DNA of 64,000 bases from NCBI GenBank assembly GCA_963853835.1, contig OY970823.1, positions 47,591,808 through 47,655,807 of the forward strand. Reading direction: 5' to 3'. A program made the position numbers and the translations under genes. Shown here in pieces: positions 44,645 through 56,895 of the stretch (position 1 is its first letter; each line of letters begins with the position of its first letter). The notes under the pieces are model-generated. The model searched no databases and had not been told where the DNA came from. It worked only from the letters and a program-made list of their open reading frames with translations. Source of the stretch: Calendula officinalis. Taxonomy: Eukaryota; Streptophyta; Magnoliopsida; Asterales; Asteraceae.

Positions 44645-47600
44645 ATGTCTTTAAAATATAACATATTTCTTCTATTTCTCATAGCAACCACTGCCATATC
44701 CCCAAAAACAAGCATTTCCGAAAGATATGCTATAAAAACTATTCGGGTTCGCACTCCATAATTATTCGTTTATCGTTTATGATAAGCTAACTTTCGATGT
44801 TGTTTCATACGTGCATGCTCATAAGTTTTTATCTAACATTTTGGTTACGATATGACCTTGAAGATAAATGTATTTTTATACTTGATTTTAAGATAATTTG
44901 ATACAATATTACTTGAAAAGTTGATGCTTGCTCACCATTTTTGATGGTTAAAGGCTTGTAGGTATATATATTTGTATCTTTTTGTCTCATAAGTTGACGA
45001 TTGATCTACAAAATGTTTATACAGGTTAAAGATGGAGATATAATCGATTGTGTTAACATCTACAAACAACCAGCCTTTTCCCATCCAGTTCTAAAAAATC
45101 ATACTATCCAGGTACTATTTTTATCTTAAATATATGCATTATCAAAATATGTCATATATATTAAATCTCGTGTTTAACATTTGTTTGCCAACATCCATTG
45201 TACTCGTAGGAATGCAAATTTCTTTTCTTATGTTTTCTTGCTAATTTGATACGGAGTAGATCATAATATCAAAAGAATTACTTTTAGCATAATCATCTTC
45301 AAAATCTAATTTTCTTCTGTTTTTAATAGTAATATTAATTATGATAAATAATCATATTTTGCATTTTATTGCATTTTGAGGGACTTAAGTTAGCAAGATT
45401 TAAATTTTGCTATACTAATTAGTATTTTCAATCATCATTTTGTGCTAATTATAGAATTTATTTTTCAATATAATAATATTATAATTGACTAAGGAAGCAT
45501 GAAAATAGATAAGAATTTAATGTTAAATTAACACGACAAACTATATATTTTTTTTTTTTCGTTTTTGTCAAAAAATTTAACTCACTTAGGAACTTATCAA
45601 ACGACTCGTAAGTGTGAGATTATTTTACAATAAGAAAATCCAAATTACATAATTAATTCTTTTAGGAGTAATTATATGTTATATTACTCCAACTATATAC
45701 TGTTATCGATCGCTAATAAATTATCAAAAACTGTTATATGTTTATCTATATCACAAAATGTAATATATTCTTTCTAAAATGATATTGATTGCAGTGTAAT
45801 TTTGCAATATTTTTATTAAGATTTTTAGCACAAACACTGTATTAAATTGCTATGAAATGAATTCTATATTAGTTAAAATCTAGAGCAACAGTTGATTATA
45901 TACACATAAATTACAAAGATGTAAGTATATATTTGTATCAGATGAAGTCAAATCATCTTCAGTCAACGAGCGCTAAAACCTCCAAGGCTCCGTCACAAGA
46001 ATGGAAAAAGTATGGAAGTTGCCCACAAGGAACAATCCCAATTCGAAGACCAACAACCAACCATCAAACTTATAATACGGATTCCGATTCCGATTCCGAT
46101 TCCAGGAAAATGATAGTAAACAAAAATCACTCGGTATCCAACTACCTCCATATGCATCTTCTTATCATATGTTCTACTTCCGTCCAAAAATAATTGTCCA
46201 CAAACAAAAAACACACAATTTAAAAAATACATTTATTATACTGTGCAACCAATAAAACTATGTCTTTACCACCTAACTTTTTTCGATAGGTGAAATTTTC
46301 AAATTGATAATAATCTTAGGACATTGTTAAAAAGGATATGTGGATAATAAAATTGGGATGTATCTATCTATCTTTTCTTAACATGTATTATTTACAGTAT
46401 ACAGTTGCACTAACTGAAGGATACAGTTACTCAGGAGCCAGAGCCCTCATCAAAGTATGGAACCCGTACGTTGAGTCAAACACTGACTTCAGTGCCTCCC
46501 AAGTTATGCTCAGGAACGGCCATTTTAGATCTTTTGAGACAGTTGAAGCTGGATGGGCAGTTAGTATTACTTAATTACACACTATACACAATATATACTT
46601 ATGTAGATGATAATTAAATTTTGTATGTACTCGATCAATCAGGTGAACCCGAATGTTTATGGTGATAATCAAACCCGTTTGTCTATATACTGGACGGTAA
46701 GTTCCATCTAAAACACTAATAACAACACACAACTTAGGGCATGTTTGGGAAAGTTTATTTAAAAGGCTTTTGAATTTACTAACTTAATAAATTTATATAA
46801 ACTTGAATTTAAAGCTCATTAAATAAGCTTTCTCAAACATATATACCCTTAATTGAGTACCAAGTTAAATTCTAACTCGCACACGTTACACAGACTAATG
46901 GTATGCAAGGTACCGGCTGCCATGATATGCTTTGTCCTGGTTTCGTTCACACATCCAAAGACATTGCTCTCGGTGTATTTATTGGCGACTTATTTGGATC
47001 GTTTATCACAATCCAAATCTCCAAGGTTAGTAATTAAACATATCTTTAATTGTTTGATCATCTATACACATGAGTGTTTTTGAGGAGGTGCAGAAGTTCC
47101 CGTCATTTTATATAGACCCAATCTTTTTTACATATTTATACCTCCATATCAAAATAAAGTGATACACTTTCTATTTAAAGGTGGATCAAAATAAGTAATA
47201 TACTTCTAAAACTTACATTATTTCGTAAAAAATAATTGGGACTCATTCTCCATTATCTACCTACTTTAATAAAGTGAAATTACTTTTTTCCCCTACTTTT
47301 ACCTTTAAACATCATTATGATCATTTTATTCAAAAGAAGTGGATTCATTCTCCACTAAGTATCCACTTTAATATAACTTAAACCACTATTTAATACTTTG
47401 CCTAAAATATAATGATTTTTTAAATATATCACTTATTTTGATACGGAGGTAATATATATAATTTTAAAGTTCTAAGTCAACTTAAGAATTTAATAAAAAA
47501 AAATTTAGAAAGTCCAATTTTTATATAACTCTTGTATTTATGAGGGTCATTTTCGTCTATTCGCACGCGGTCTACGGAATTTCAGAGACCGCCATGCAGT

Positions 47601-48089
47601 CTAATTATGACTATCCAAGAAGCCTTTAATTTCCAAATTATATATGTAGTGTCACTCATTAATTGTTTCACATTTTGTTCTTATCGATCTTTTATTGTGT
47701 AGGATCCATACACAAATCACTGGTGGTTAAGATACAATGAAGAAGAAGTTGGGTACTGGCCTGGAGAGCTTTTTGAATTGCTTAGATATCACGCAACCTT
47801 GGTCCAATGGGGAGGTGAAGTGTACAGCCCAAATGTTGGAACGAGTCCACACACGGCAACAGCCATGGGCAATGGCGAGTTCGCTGATCCCATATTCCAG
47901 GGTTCGGGAATGATGAAGGAGTTGCGGGTTGAACAGAATTCACATCCGTTAAAACCACCCGAAACAATTTTCATTAACTCCGATGAATGGGACTGCTACG
48001 ATGCGTATTTGTTGAAAGACGGTGTACCCGACCCCATCTTGTATTATGGCGGTCCGGGACGTAGTCCTCATAATCCAAGGTGTACGTAG
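44645..48089 (+). CDS. Neprosin-family protein A (DUF239), 371 aa
   Basis: Seven exons: 44645-44746, 45025-45111, 45942-46133, 46398-46559, 46643-46696, 46894-47025, 47703-48089; all introns GT..AG, all exons whole codons, 371 residues. Residues 1-19 form a signal peptide (MSLKYNIFLLFLIATTAIS). Exons 2-3 hold the Neprosin activation-peptide region (DGDIIDCVNIYKQPAFSHP..LKNHTIQMKS). Exons 4-7 hold the Neprosin domain: EGYSYSGARA, VEAGWAVNPNVYGD, RLSIYWT, TGCHDMLCPGFV, HWWLRYNEEEVGYWP and WGGEV. Neprosin of Nepenthes is a glutamic prolyl endopeptidase; E177 (VEAGW) and E282 (WGGEV) are the likely catalytic pair here, by position, not proven. Secreted; many plant members have no known role. Exon 3 has a (GATTCC)n run coding DSDSDSDS. 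Tandem partner B lies 7.8 kb downstream. Confidence 0.92.
46737..46848. mobile_element. Short PIF/Tourist-like MITE in Neprosin A intron 5
   Basis: Flanked by TTA on both sides. Left end GGGCATGTTTGGGAAAG, right end CTTTCTCAAACATATATACCC. A truncated relative is at the same place in gene B (from about 55030), so the insertion is older than the gene duplication. Confidence 0.7.
47141..47449. mobile_element. Stowaway-like MITE in Neprosin A intron 6
   Basis: Left end CCTCCATATCAAAATAAAGT and right end TTATTTTGATACGGAGG, with TA at both sides (47139-47140, 47450-47451). Not present in intron 6 of gene B, so it came after the duplication or was lost there. Confidence 0.8.
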
Positions 48090-49113
48090 TTAACAAATCA
48101 TAGTTTTGAATAAGTTTAGGTTAATTTGTCAGTTTATTTATGTTTGTGTTTCACTCAATCAAGGCCATGTTGGCCATGTGTCCGTTTGTTCAGCACCAGT
48201 AGAATTGTTTCTTTAAATCGGTCATGCCATTCTTATTGGTTGAAAAATATTTGCTTCCAAAATGCTCACAACTCATGTGTCTATCTTGATATCTAGTTCA
48301 CGGATCACCAAATATTAACCACTTAAATATTCAAAACTTTCAAAATCCACCCCTCATCTTTTTAAACATGTATTATCTACAACCCATAAACTTAAAATAA
48401 GCATAATAGCTAATCCATAAACATAAAATAAGCATAAAAGAGAGCAAAGCATCTCCCCTTGAGCGATTACAAAGCAAAGCATGTTGGTTGGGTACATAAT
48501 GTGGGCAAAGTATGATGGGTGGGGAGTTTTTTCAAAAATAATGTTTTTTACTCAAAAGTTGCACAAATAATGTATTTTTTTGGGCTTTTGCAAAAATGAT
48601 GCAACTTAACTCCTTATATCCGGATCCCACTAGTAACTTACATCCCCATTCCCGGATCCCCTTTGACGGGCGCCACGTGTCATTCTCGATAATTATATGT
48701 GTCAAATGGGAACCCCACATCACAAACCCGGATCCCCTAGGCAACTTATACCCCCAAGCCCGAATCCCCTTGCTACAAACTCTCTCACCTCAGACCCAAT
48801 CCGGATTCCACGTACCCGGATACCATTTTGGCCTCTTTTTACCTGGATTCTCAAAAAATGCATGTGTCAGTCAATTGGGTTAATTACATGGGACCCAACA
48901 GCAGAAAGACAACTACTTCTATGAGTTGTCAACTCCACAAATGTGTTGCGTTATGGCTAAATAAAGATAAATAAATAAAGAACACACAATCTTTTTCAAT
49001 GATTAAGAGTTTATTAAAACAACTTAATACAGTACAAAGTTACGGAAGGTAGAGAGTACAGACTCACTAAAACTTTATACTTGAAGTGACACTTTTGATT
49101 GCTCAAAGACTAA
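48090..49113. other. Intergenic between Neprosin A and a PIF element
   Basis: No gene. 48600-48860 has a repeated phrase of the form CGGATCCC(C/A)..GGCAACTTA / CTTATA, about three times. From 48920 on the sequence seems to belong to an LTR-like stretch that goes on after the PIF element at 50461. Confidence 0.4.
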
Positions 49114-50457
49114 GACCGAGCGGTATGGGCACCGGGGCGGGGAGCACGGGCTTAGGTGGCCGGTTGGCCACGGCGTGGACTAGCGGGGAACACCGCCCCC
49201 CTACACGGCGTGGGGTGCGGTGGTTGAGTTCTGTGGCCACGGGAACGGACGACCACGAGCGGGGGAGCGTATTTTTTCGACCGTTGGGAGGGTAACGGTC
49301 ATTTTTTCGACCGTTAGAATTATAAAAAAAAACTTTTTTTTTTACTTTTTATTTCCCCTATATATACACACAATACATCTTTTTTTCTCACACCTTTACC
49401 ATCTTTCTCTCTACAACCATTTCTCTCTACAACCATCTTTTTTTCTCACATCTTTTACTACCAAATGGATTCCAACCAAAGCACGCCTGATTCCAACCAA
49501 AACACTCAAGACAATCTTGGATTTGCACAGTTCGAGCCATATGTTAATTTGCTCAGCTCAGGCACTGCCATTCCACCAAATCCCCAATACCAACAACCTC
49601 AATACCAACAACCTCAATACCAACAATTCCAAAACCCCCATTTCCAAAACACCCAATTCCAAAATGGTTAGCGATGCCGACTTCACAAGAGCACCAACAA
49701 CAACAATCAAAACGGTCTCGTAGTTCCCAGTCGGTTGATGTTTCTGATGGTCATACGACTACTTCGCGTATCGACCTTAATGCTGGGGACGACGACATCC
49801 CCGATGACTTATTCGATGAAGTCGAAGAAACCCCCACTCCAAGCCGACCGGTAGGAAGAGATAAGACCAAACGAGCACTACGGCATGCGGCGCAACAGGT
49901 ATCGTCGAACACTACGATGGACGAAGTCACAAAGTTGTTGGCCAATCATGGTGTGTCGTCAAAAGAGAAGGTTGCGTTGAGGAGGGAAAAACTGCAGACC
50001 GACAAGACCGCTAAAGAGGGAAAAATTATGCTCAATACCATCTCCATTTTGAAGCATAAAGAGGAGGATTTGGACGGGGAGGATCTCGAGATCTTGCGGG
50101 AAGCGAAAGCGAAGGCGAGGGCCGCTTTCCGCAAGTTAAGCTAGTTTTTTTTTCAAGTATTGTATTTTTTTTAAATTTCTAGGATTTTAATTTTTAATTT
50201 TAAGTATTGTATTTTTTTTTAATTTCTAGGATTTTAATTTTTAATTTCTAGTATTGTAATGTTTTAATTTTTAATTTTAATGGAATTTTAATTTTATGTT
50301 TAAAAAATAAAGGGAAAAGAAATGATGAGTTGGAAAAAAAATGGTGTGGGGTGGAGTGGTGGGTATTTCCTGGATAAAGTGGTGTGGTGTGGTTGCTGAG
50401 GTGGCAGATGATGTGGCAGAAAAAATGGGGTGGTGGTGGTGCCCATACCCCATAGTC
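49114..50457 (+). mobile_element. PIF/Harbinger-like element, internally deleted
   Basis: Flanked by TAA at 49111-49113 and 50458-50460. Ends GACCGAGCGGTATGGGCACC (left) and the complement of GACTATGGGGTATGGGCACC (right), agreeing at 16 of 20 positions. Total 1344 bp. Inside are two pieces of a protein of the kind coded by the second ORF of plant PIF/Harbinger elements (49465-50144). No DDE transposase is present, so it depended on another element to move. Confidence 0.85.
49465..50144 (+). pseudogene. PIF/Harbinger accessory-ORF remnant (two pieces)
   Basis: First piece 49465-49671: MDSNQSTPDSNQNTQDNLGF followed by a PQYQQ repeat run, the low-complexity N-terminus of these proteins. Second piece 49674-50144: VDVSDGHTT..IDLNAGDDD, RPVGRDKTKRALR and an acidic-basic helical end (HKEEDLDGEDLEILREAKAKAR); this is the C-terminal domain often annotated as NAM-associated. 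The middle, normally a Myb/SANT-like DNA-binding domain, is missing, and a TAG plus a frame change separates the pieces. In a live element this protein works together with the DDE transposase. Confidence 0.7.
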
Positions 50458-50460
50458 TAA

Positions 50461-51100
50461 AGATTCTATGCTAAGGAGGGTTTCAGCTGATAAACAGACG
50501 GCTGTATTTATTGCTTGAGTATTAACTATGGACGAGTTAATATCAAACAATAACAATCTCTCAGAGAATGTTCTTGTGCTATGAATGCTAAAAGATGTGT
50601 GTTAATGCAAGCATTTACGTCTCTATTTATAGCCCAAGAACCATGTTTCCTTCTTCACAAGTTTATCCACGTGTAAACATATTATTCGTTGATGTAGACT
50701 TGTCCACGGAAACATTAAATGCAATAGCATAGTTTAGAGCCCCGAATGTACTTTTTTTCACCTTCTTGTTTCCACTTTTCTGACGCACAGTGAAAAGTTG
50801 TACTACAAAAGTACAAAAAAAAATTGACTTTCTCTTTCTATGTTCAGGGGGACAAACGATGAAGTTCTGAACATATCTTCTATTCCAAAATAGAAGAAAT
50901 TCATCGGTTTCCTCTGTTTTGAGCGGGAAAGGAAAATGTTCAAAGTGTCAAGAATATTTTCCACTAAGTCTTAATCTGTAGCAGCAGTTACCATCAGCTG
51001 ATTCCACATATAGCTGAGTGGTCTTCTTCGATTTTCTGTCATTCGGCCATACACTCGAATGATCACCTCTTATAGCTGTTGATTAAAACTTATCATCAAA
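50461..51100 (-). mobile_element. Possible LTR remnant on the - strand
   Basis: On the - strand, TATAAATAGAGACG (about 50630-50617) looks like an LTR promoter, followed by leader-like sequence. 48920-49110 and 50461-51100 read as one stretch split by the PIF element. LTR ends, primer site and polypurine tract could not be fixed, so the call is weak. Confidence 0.35.
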
Positions 51101-51665
51101 TCTTATTTAGTTAGTCTGGGGATTAACATAGAATTAGATAAAATTGCATGATACTTCTAAGAGAAATGAAAATTATTCATATTATTTGTTTCTATTTATC
51201 TTACTACTCATTTTATAGAATGACATGTGTAATTTATTAATTTCTCTCTCCTAATAATATCCTTTGATTTTTGATACATTTCATGATCTAATAAATATGA
51301 AGATAAATAGGAACAAATGGTAGAAAATAGTACAATTACTCTAGTTGTAAAATGAGTCAATGATGAAGAAAATAAACTTTATGGACTTACGGAACACCTT
51401 TGTTTTATTTCAAACCTCTATATTACATTATACTGTATTTAGAACTTTTTCTAAATAGAAAATTTTAAAATTTTGCGGAAAGATTTGTGTTACTTTTGCT
51501 ATAAATGAAAGTAGAATAAGCCGAACATTTTATCAAAACTGTAAAATTTATACAAGTTTAATTTAAGTTGTTTATAAAATGATATAAAAAATAATAATTA
51601 ATTACTGCTTTCAACATTTAATCATCCTCTTTTATCTATAAAACATAGTAAGAGTACTGTATGTA

Positions 51666-51977
51666 CTCCCTCCGTATCAAAATAAGTGACACAAATTGGC
51701 TTACACGTTTTTTTAGGTAAAAGATTAAAGTAGAGGTTAAAATAGATTAAAGTACATAGTTAGTGGAGAATGTGTCCCACTTTTATTTAATAAAGTGATA
51801 TTAATGAGTTTTAAAAGTAAAAGTAAGGGTATAAGGGTAATTTCACTTTATTAAAGTGGATAGTTAGTGGATATGGATCCCACTATTTTTACCAAATAAG
51901 GAAAGTTTTAAAAGTGTGTCATTTATTTTGATACACCCCATAATGGAAAGTGTGTCACTTATTTTGATACGGAGGAA
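51666..51977. mobile_element. Stowaway-like MITE upstream of Neprosin B
   Basis: Left end CTCCCTCCGTATCAAAATAA and right end TTATTTTGATACGGAGGAA, TA at 51664-51665 and about 51979. It sits in the promoter-proximal segment of gene B, about 480 bases before the ATG, and is not at the matching place before gene A, where a SINE remnant is found instead. Confidence 0.85.
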
Positions 51978-51984
51978 ATATTCA

Positions 51985-52310
51985 TTTATGATCATTTACT
52001 GAATTGTCAAATTCGATATAATTAGCTAATTTCCTTATGACTTTTCTATTAACTATAAAACATATTAATAGTACTCTATGTAATTATTCAATTTAATTTA
52101 ACCATTTATTATTTTATGATCATTCATTGATTTGTCAAATTTGATATAGTAAGTTAATTTCCTTATAAATTTTCTATTAATTATAAACCATATTAATTGT
52201 ACTCTATGTGATTATTCAATTTAATTTAACCATTTATTATTTTATAATCATTCATTGAATTGTCAAATTTGATATAGTTAATTAATTTCCTGATAATTGT
52301 TCTATTACAA
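51985..52310 (+). repeat. About 120-bp tandem array upstream of Neprosin B
   Basis: Two and a half diverged copies (near 51990, 52118, 52245) of the same unit as at 43945-44520 (TGTCAAATTTGATATAGT, ACTATAAAACATATTAAT, ACTCTATGTAATTATTC). Copy number differs from that of gene A (4.5). Confidence 0.8.
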
Positions 52311-52456
52311 TTTACAACTCAGATAAGGTTACAAGGTCAAAAAGTAATTTCTATATCAAATTACGGGTATCTCATATGCAATTTTTTTTTTGCATATATA
52401 TGACACAATTTCATATGTTCGTTCACAACACTTTAGTCGTTACATCCATTCATAAT

Positions 52457-55400
52457 ATGACTTTAAAGTATAACATATTTCTTCTATTTTTCATAGCATC
52501 TACTGTCATATCCCGAAAAACAAGCATTTCCGAAAGATATGCTATAAAAATTATCCGGGTTCGCCCTCCGTAATCTTTCTTTTCTCGTTTATGATAAGCT
52601 AACTTTCGATGTTGTCTCACACGACCATGCTTTTGCGTTTTTATCTAACATTTTGGTTACGATAAGCCCTTGAAGACAAATGTATTTTTATACTTGATTT
52701 GTAAGATAAATTGATACAATATTATTTGAAAATTTGATGCTTGCTCACCATTTTTCCCCGACGTTTTAAGGCTTATGGATATATATATATTTGTATCTTT
52801 TTGTCTTATAAGTTGATATTGATTTACAAAATGTTTACACAGGTTAAAGATAGAGATATAATAGATTGTGTTAACATCTACAAACAACCAGCTTTTTCTC
52901 ATCCAGCTTTAAAAAACCATACTATTCAGGTACTAATTTTATCTTAAATATGTCTTATCGAAATATGCCATATATATTTAATAGGGTGTTTGGATTTGCT
53001 TATTAAAAATAGATTATGCGTTTTAAAAAATAGATAATCAAATAATCAATGGTTACAAAATGTGATTATAAAAAATCCATTATAGTTGTTGGATTGTGAA
53101 TTTGTTTTCTTATGTTTTCTTGCTAATTTGATAGAATAATGTCAAAAGAATTAGTTGTAGCATAATCATCTTCGAAATTTAATTTTATTCTGTTTTTAAT
53201 AATATTAATTATGATATTTGTAAAATGAATCAAATTTTGCATTTTAAGGAACTTAAGTTAGCAAGATCTAAATTTTGCAACACGAAGTATTTTCAATCAA
53301 CATTTTATGTTCAGCAATTATAATTGAAAAATATATTTTTTATATACAATATTATTATTATAATTGAATAAGGAAGCATGAAAATAGACAAGAATTTAAT
53401 TTCAACCTAACATGACAAACTATATATCTCTTTTTTATCATTCAACAAAGTTAATCCTGTATATAATCAAACAATATGGTTTTAATCAAAACTTTTGAAT
53501 TAGTAAGCAAATTATCAAACGACTCATAAGTGTAAGACTGTTACAACTATATATTGTTATAAATCGGTAATAAATTATCAAAATCTGTACATTATGTATG
53601 TTTATCTATATTCCAAAATGTACTCTCTAAGTCCCATAAAAATATTCTCATTTCCTCCTAAGATTATGTTCTACAAAAAAAAATTCTTATTTCTCATATT
53701 TGAGGAATCCACTTAATAAAATAATATTACTATCATGAACCCCGCCACTAATCATCTCCTAAAAACATTTTCTTTTTCCAAAATAACTTTAATATTTCAA
53801 TCAAAATTATTACCAAGTACTCTACCACTAGCTATCTCCTAAAAATTTGTGCCAGTAAGAAATGAGAAATTCTTTTTGTGGTACGGAGACGGTAGTATAT
53901 ATCTCTTTCTAAAAATGATTGTGGTGTAGTTTTGCATTATTTTTATTAAGATTTTTAGTACAAAACCTGTATTAAATTGTCCATGATATGAACTGTTATA
54001 TTAGTCAAAATTTAATGCAACGGTTGATTATATACATATATAATTACAAAGATGCATGTATATATATCTGTATCAGATGAAGTCAAATCATCTACAGTCA
54101 ACGAGCGATAAAACCTCCAAGGCCCCATCACAAGAATGGAAAAAGTATGGAAGCTGCCCAGAAGGAACAATCCCAATTCGAAGACCAACAACCAACCATC
54201 AAACTTATAATACCGATTCCGATTCTGGGAAAATGATTGTAAACAAAAATCACTCGGTATATATCCAACTACCTCCATGCATGAATTGATCATATCTACT
54301 ACTTTTGTCCGACAATTATTGTCCACAAACAAAAGAAACACATAGTTTAAAAAAATGCATTTATTACACTGTGCAACCAATAAATTCTATTTTTACCACC
54401 TAAATGTTTTTTGATAGATGGGATTTTCAAATTGAGAATAATTTTGGGACATATTAAAAAGAAAATATGGACAATAAAATTGTGTCGGATGGTATCGATC
54501 TATATTTTCTTAACGTGTATTATTTACAGTATACAGTGGCACTAACTGAAGGATTCAGTTACTCTGGAGCCAAAGCCATGATCAAAGTATGGAACCCGTA
54601 CGTTGAGTCAAAAACTGACTTTAGTGCCTCCCAAGTTATGCTCAGGAATGGCAATTTTAGATCTTTTGAGACAGTTGAAGCTGGATGGGCAGTTAGTATT
54701 ACTTAATTACATAATAAGGGCATGTTTGGAAAAATTTATTAATAATGTTTTTGAGCTTATTAACTTAAGAAACTCAAATAAGCTTGAAATTTTAAATTTA
54801 TTTGAGCTTATTAACCTAATAAACTTAAAAGACTCCTTAATAAGATTTCTCAAACATGCCATAGATACATACATATACCATCTTATAATATATACTTATG
54901 TAGATGATAACTAATTTTTATATGTACTTGATTAGGTGAACCCGAATATTTATGGTGATAATCAAACCCGTTTGTCTATATATTGGACGGTAAGTTTCAT
55001 CTAAAACACTAATAGCAACACGCAACTTAGGGCATGTTTGAGAAAATTTATTTAAAAGGCTTTTAAACTTATTAACTTAATAATCTATCAAGCTTAATTT
55101 TAACCCGCACACGTTACACAGACTAATGGCATGCAAGGTACCGGCTGCCATGATATGCTTTGTCCTGGTTTCGTTCACACATCCAAAGACATTGCTCTCG
55201 GTGTATTTATTGGCGACTTATATGAATCTTTTATCACAATTCAAATCTCCAAGGTTAGTAATTAAACATATCTTTAATTGTTTGACCATCTCTCATTATG
55301 ATTAGAGGTGTTCAATATTTGGATGTAAACAGGATTGTCCAATTGGACAATTTGGATTGGGAACCGGTTACTTGGTTTTTTAGATTGATTTGGACTTGAA

Positions 55401-56372
55401 CTAAATTAATAGATTGTTTTCGAATTGGTTTCGGTTTCCATTATAAAAATCGGATTATCCAGAAAACCAAATAGTAATATATATGTGATTTTTTCTAATA
55501 ATATTACAACTATGATCCATTCATTTATATGCATTTTATAACTTACCAATATCTCATAAGTCCAAAAGCCACAAATTCATTACTTTCTTTCAAAGTTATT
55601 CAACATATTAAATATAGTCCACGTATAGAAAGAGTCTCAAACTTAATATTATTAATGTTATGTAACTCTGAATTCTAGTGTTCATTTTCAATGAAAAGTA
55701 TATTTAAGACAAACCAAATTGTGTAAACCGGACAACCAAATTGTAATTCGGGTCGGTTTGGTTTTTAAATTAGTTTGGACGGTTTGGTTTGATCAATTCT
55801 CAATTCTAAAAAATCAGACTTTATTTGGTTTCACGGATAAAATCAATTCATCCAAACAAAGAACCTAATTATGATCATCCAAGAAGCATTTAATTTCCAA
55901 ATTATGCAGTGTTACTCATTGTTTCACATTTTGCTTTTATCCCACTTTTTTTTTTTTTGTTTTTTTTTTTTTTTTTTTTTTTGTATAGGATCCACACACA
56001 AATAACTGGTGGTTAAGATACAACGAAGAAGAAGTTGGGTACTGGCCTGGTGAGCTTTTTGAATTGCTTAGATATCACGCAACCTTGGTCCAGTGGGGAG
56101 GTGAAGTGTACAGCCCAAATGTTGGAACGAGTCCACACACGGCAACAGGCATGGGCAATGGCGAGTTCTCTGATCCCATATTCGGGGGCTCGGGAATGAT
56201 GAAGGAGTTGCGGGTTGAACAGAAATCAAATCCGTTAAAACCACCCGAAACAATTTTCATTAGCTCCGATGAATGGAACTGCTATGATGCGTTTTTCTTG
56301 AAACGCGGTTTACCCGACCCCATCTTGTATTATGGAGGTCCCGGTAGTCGTCATAATCGAAGGTGTACTTAA
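52457..56372 (+). CDS. Neprosin-family protein B (DUF239), 366 aa
   Basis: Seven exons: 52457-52558, 52843-52929, 54077-54256, 54530-54691, 54936-54989, 55122-55253, 55989-56372; all whole codons and GT..AG, 366 residues. Same layout as gene A: signal peptide MTLKYNIFLLFFIASTVIS, activation-peptide region, Neprosin domain with VEAGW (E173) and WGGEV (E278) as the likely catalytic pair. Compared with A it has fewer DS units in exon 3, and differs at scattered residues such as F for Y in EGFSYSGAKA and the end YYGGPGSRHNRRCT. No stop or frameshift. The start was set at the ATG 52457 to match gene A; the frame is open further upstream to 52376. A run of T (55948-55982) precedes the last exon's acceptor. 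Confidence 0.92.
53621..53895. mobile_element. Degraded Stowaway-like MITE in Neprosin B intron 2
   Basis: Left end ACTCTCTAAGTCCCATAAAA, right end TTTTTGTGGTACGGAGACGGTAGTA; inverted but with many differences. Family as at 14981. Confidence 0.55.
54718..54860. mobile_element. Short PIF/Tourist-like MITE in Neprosin B intron 4
   Basis: Left end GGGCATGTTTGGAAAAATTT, right end AAGATTTCTCAAACATGCC, same family as the intron 5 element of gene A. Gene A intron 4 lacks it. Confidence 0.65.
55303..55867. mobile_element. hAT-like MITE in Neprosin B intron 6
   Basis: Perfect 8-bp target duplication ATTATGAT at 55295-55302 and 55868-55875. Ends TAGAGGTGTTCAATATTTGG and the complement of TAGGTTCTTTGTTTGG. 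565 bp without coding sequence. Gene A has the single site CTAATTATGACTATCC at the matching place. Confidence 0.85.
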
Positions 56373-56688
56373 CAAATCATAGTTTTGTTAGTGTAATCCA
56401 GACTAAGTTCAGGGTTAATTTGTTAGTTTGTTTCTGTTTTGTGTTTGGCTCAATCAAGGCCATGTTGGCACCGGTAGAATAGTGGGTAGTTCCGTTACTA
56501 TAGACTAGCTAGAAGATACATAATTCGGAGTAATATATTGATTCCGTTGTTATCAAGTGTGTGAACTAAACACAGAAAATTGTCCCATTTATTGTTTTCT
56601 TCTTGTGACGTTCATAAAGAGAGTCGCTTTTGAAAGGTGTGAGTGTTATATATTGTGATAAAATACACAATCATAAAGTAGAAAGGGA
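56373..56688. other. 3' flank of Neprosin B
   Basis: Begins like the 3' flank of gene A (AACAAATCATAGTTTTG, GTTAATTTGT, CTCAATCAAGGCCATGTTGG), showing that the duplicated segment runs past the stop by about 100 bases. No gene. Confidence 0.5.
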
Positions 56689-56895
56689 ACTCAAGGCTTC
56701 TAGCCTAGTGGTATTAGTGAAAGATAAGGTGTTGCCCATAACCTATTGGTCATGGGTTCAAGTCCCGTCGTGGACGTGGGGTTTATTTCCCATAGGTGGA
56801 AGGTTCGAGGGAAGGCATACCGCCCCTTGTGAATGTCACTGTCTAAGCTCGAACCACTAACTTACTAACTTGCCGTTCAAAAAAAAAAAAAAAAA
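56689..56895 (+). mobile_element. tRNA-derived SINE, complete, with target duplication
   Basis: Flanked by AAAGTAGAAAGGGA at 56675-56688 and 56896-56909 (14 bases, perfect). Near the start TAGCCTAGTGGTATTAGTG is an A-box region and GGTTCAAGTCCCG at about 56757-56769 is a B box; a poly-A tail closes it. About 207 bp. This is the standard structure of a SINE copied by L1-type machinery. Perfect flanks mean a recent insertion. Confidence 0.92.

Noticed and set aside
47782..47974. Antisense ORFs of 61 codons in Neprosin exon 7 (also 56068-56260)
   Set aside because: They lie fully opposite a coding exon and mirror each other between the two genes because the exons are similar.
56689..56780. Functional tRNA gene from the A and B boxes
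   Set aside because: No cloverleaf can be folded, and a poly-A tail with a 14-bp target duplication shows a SINE.
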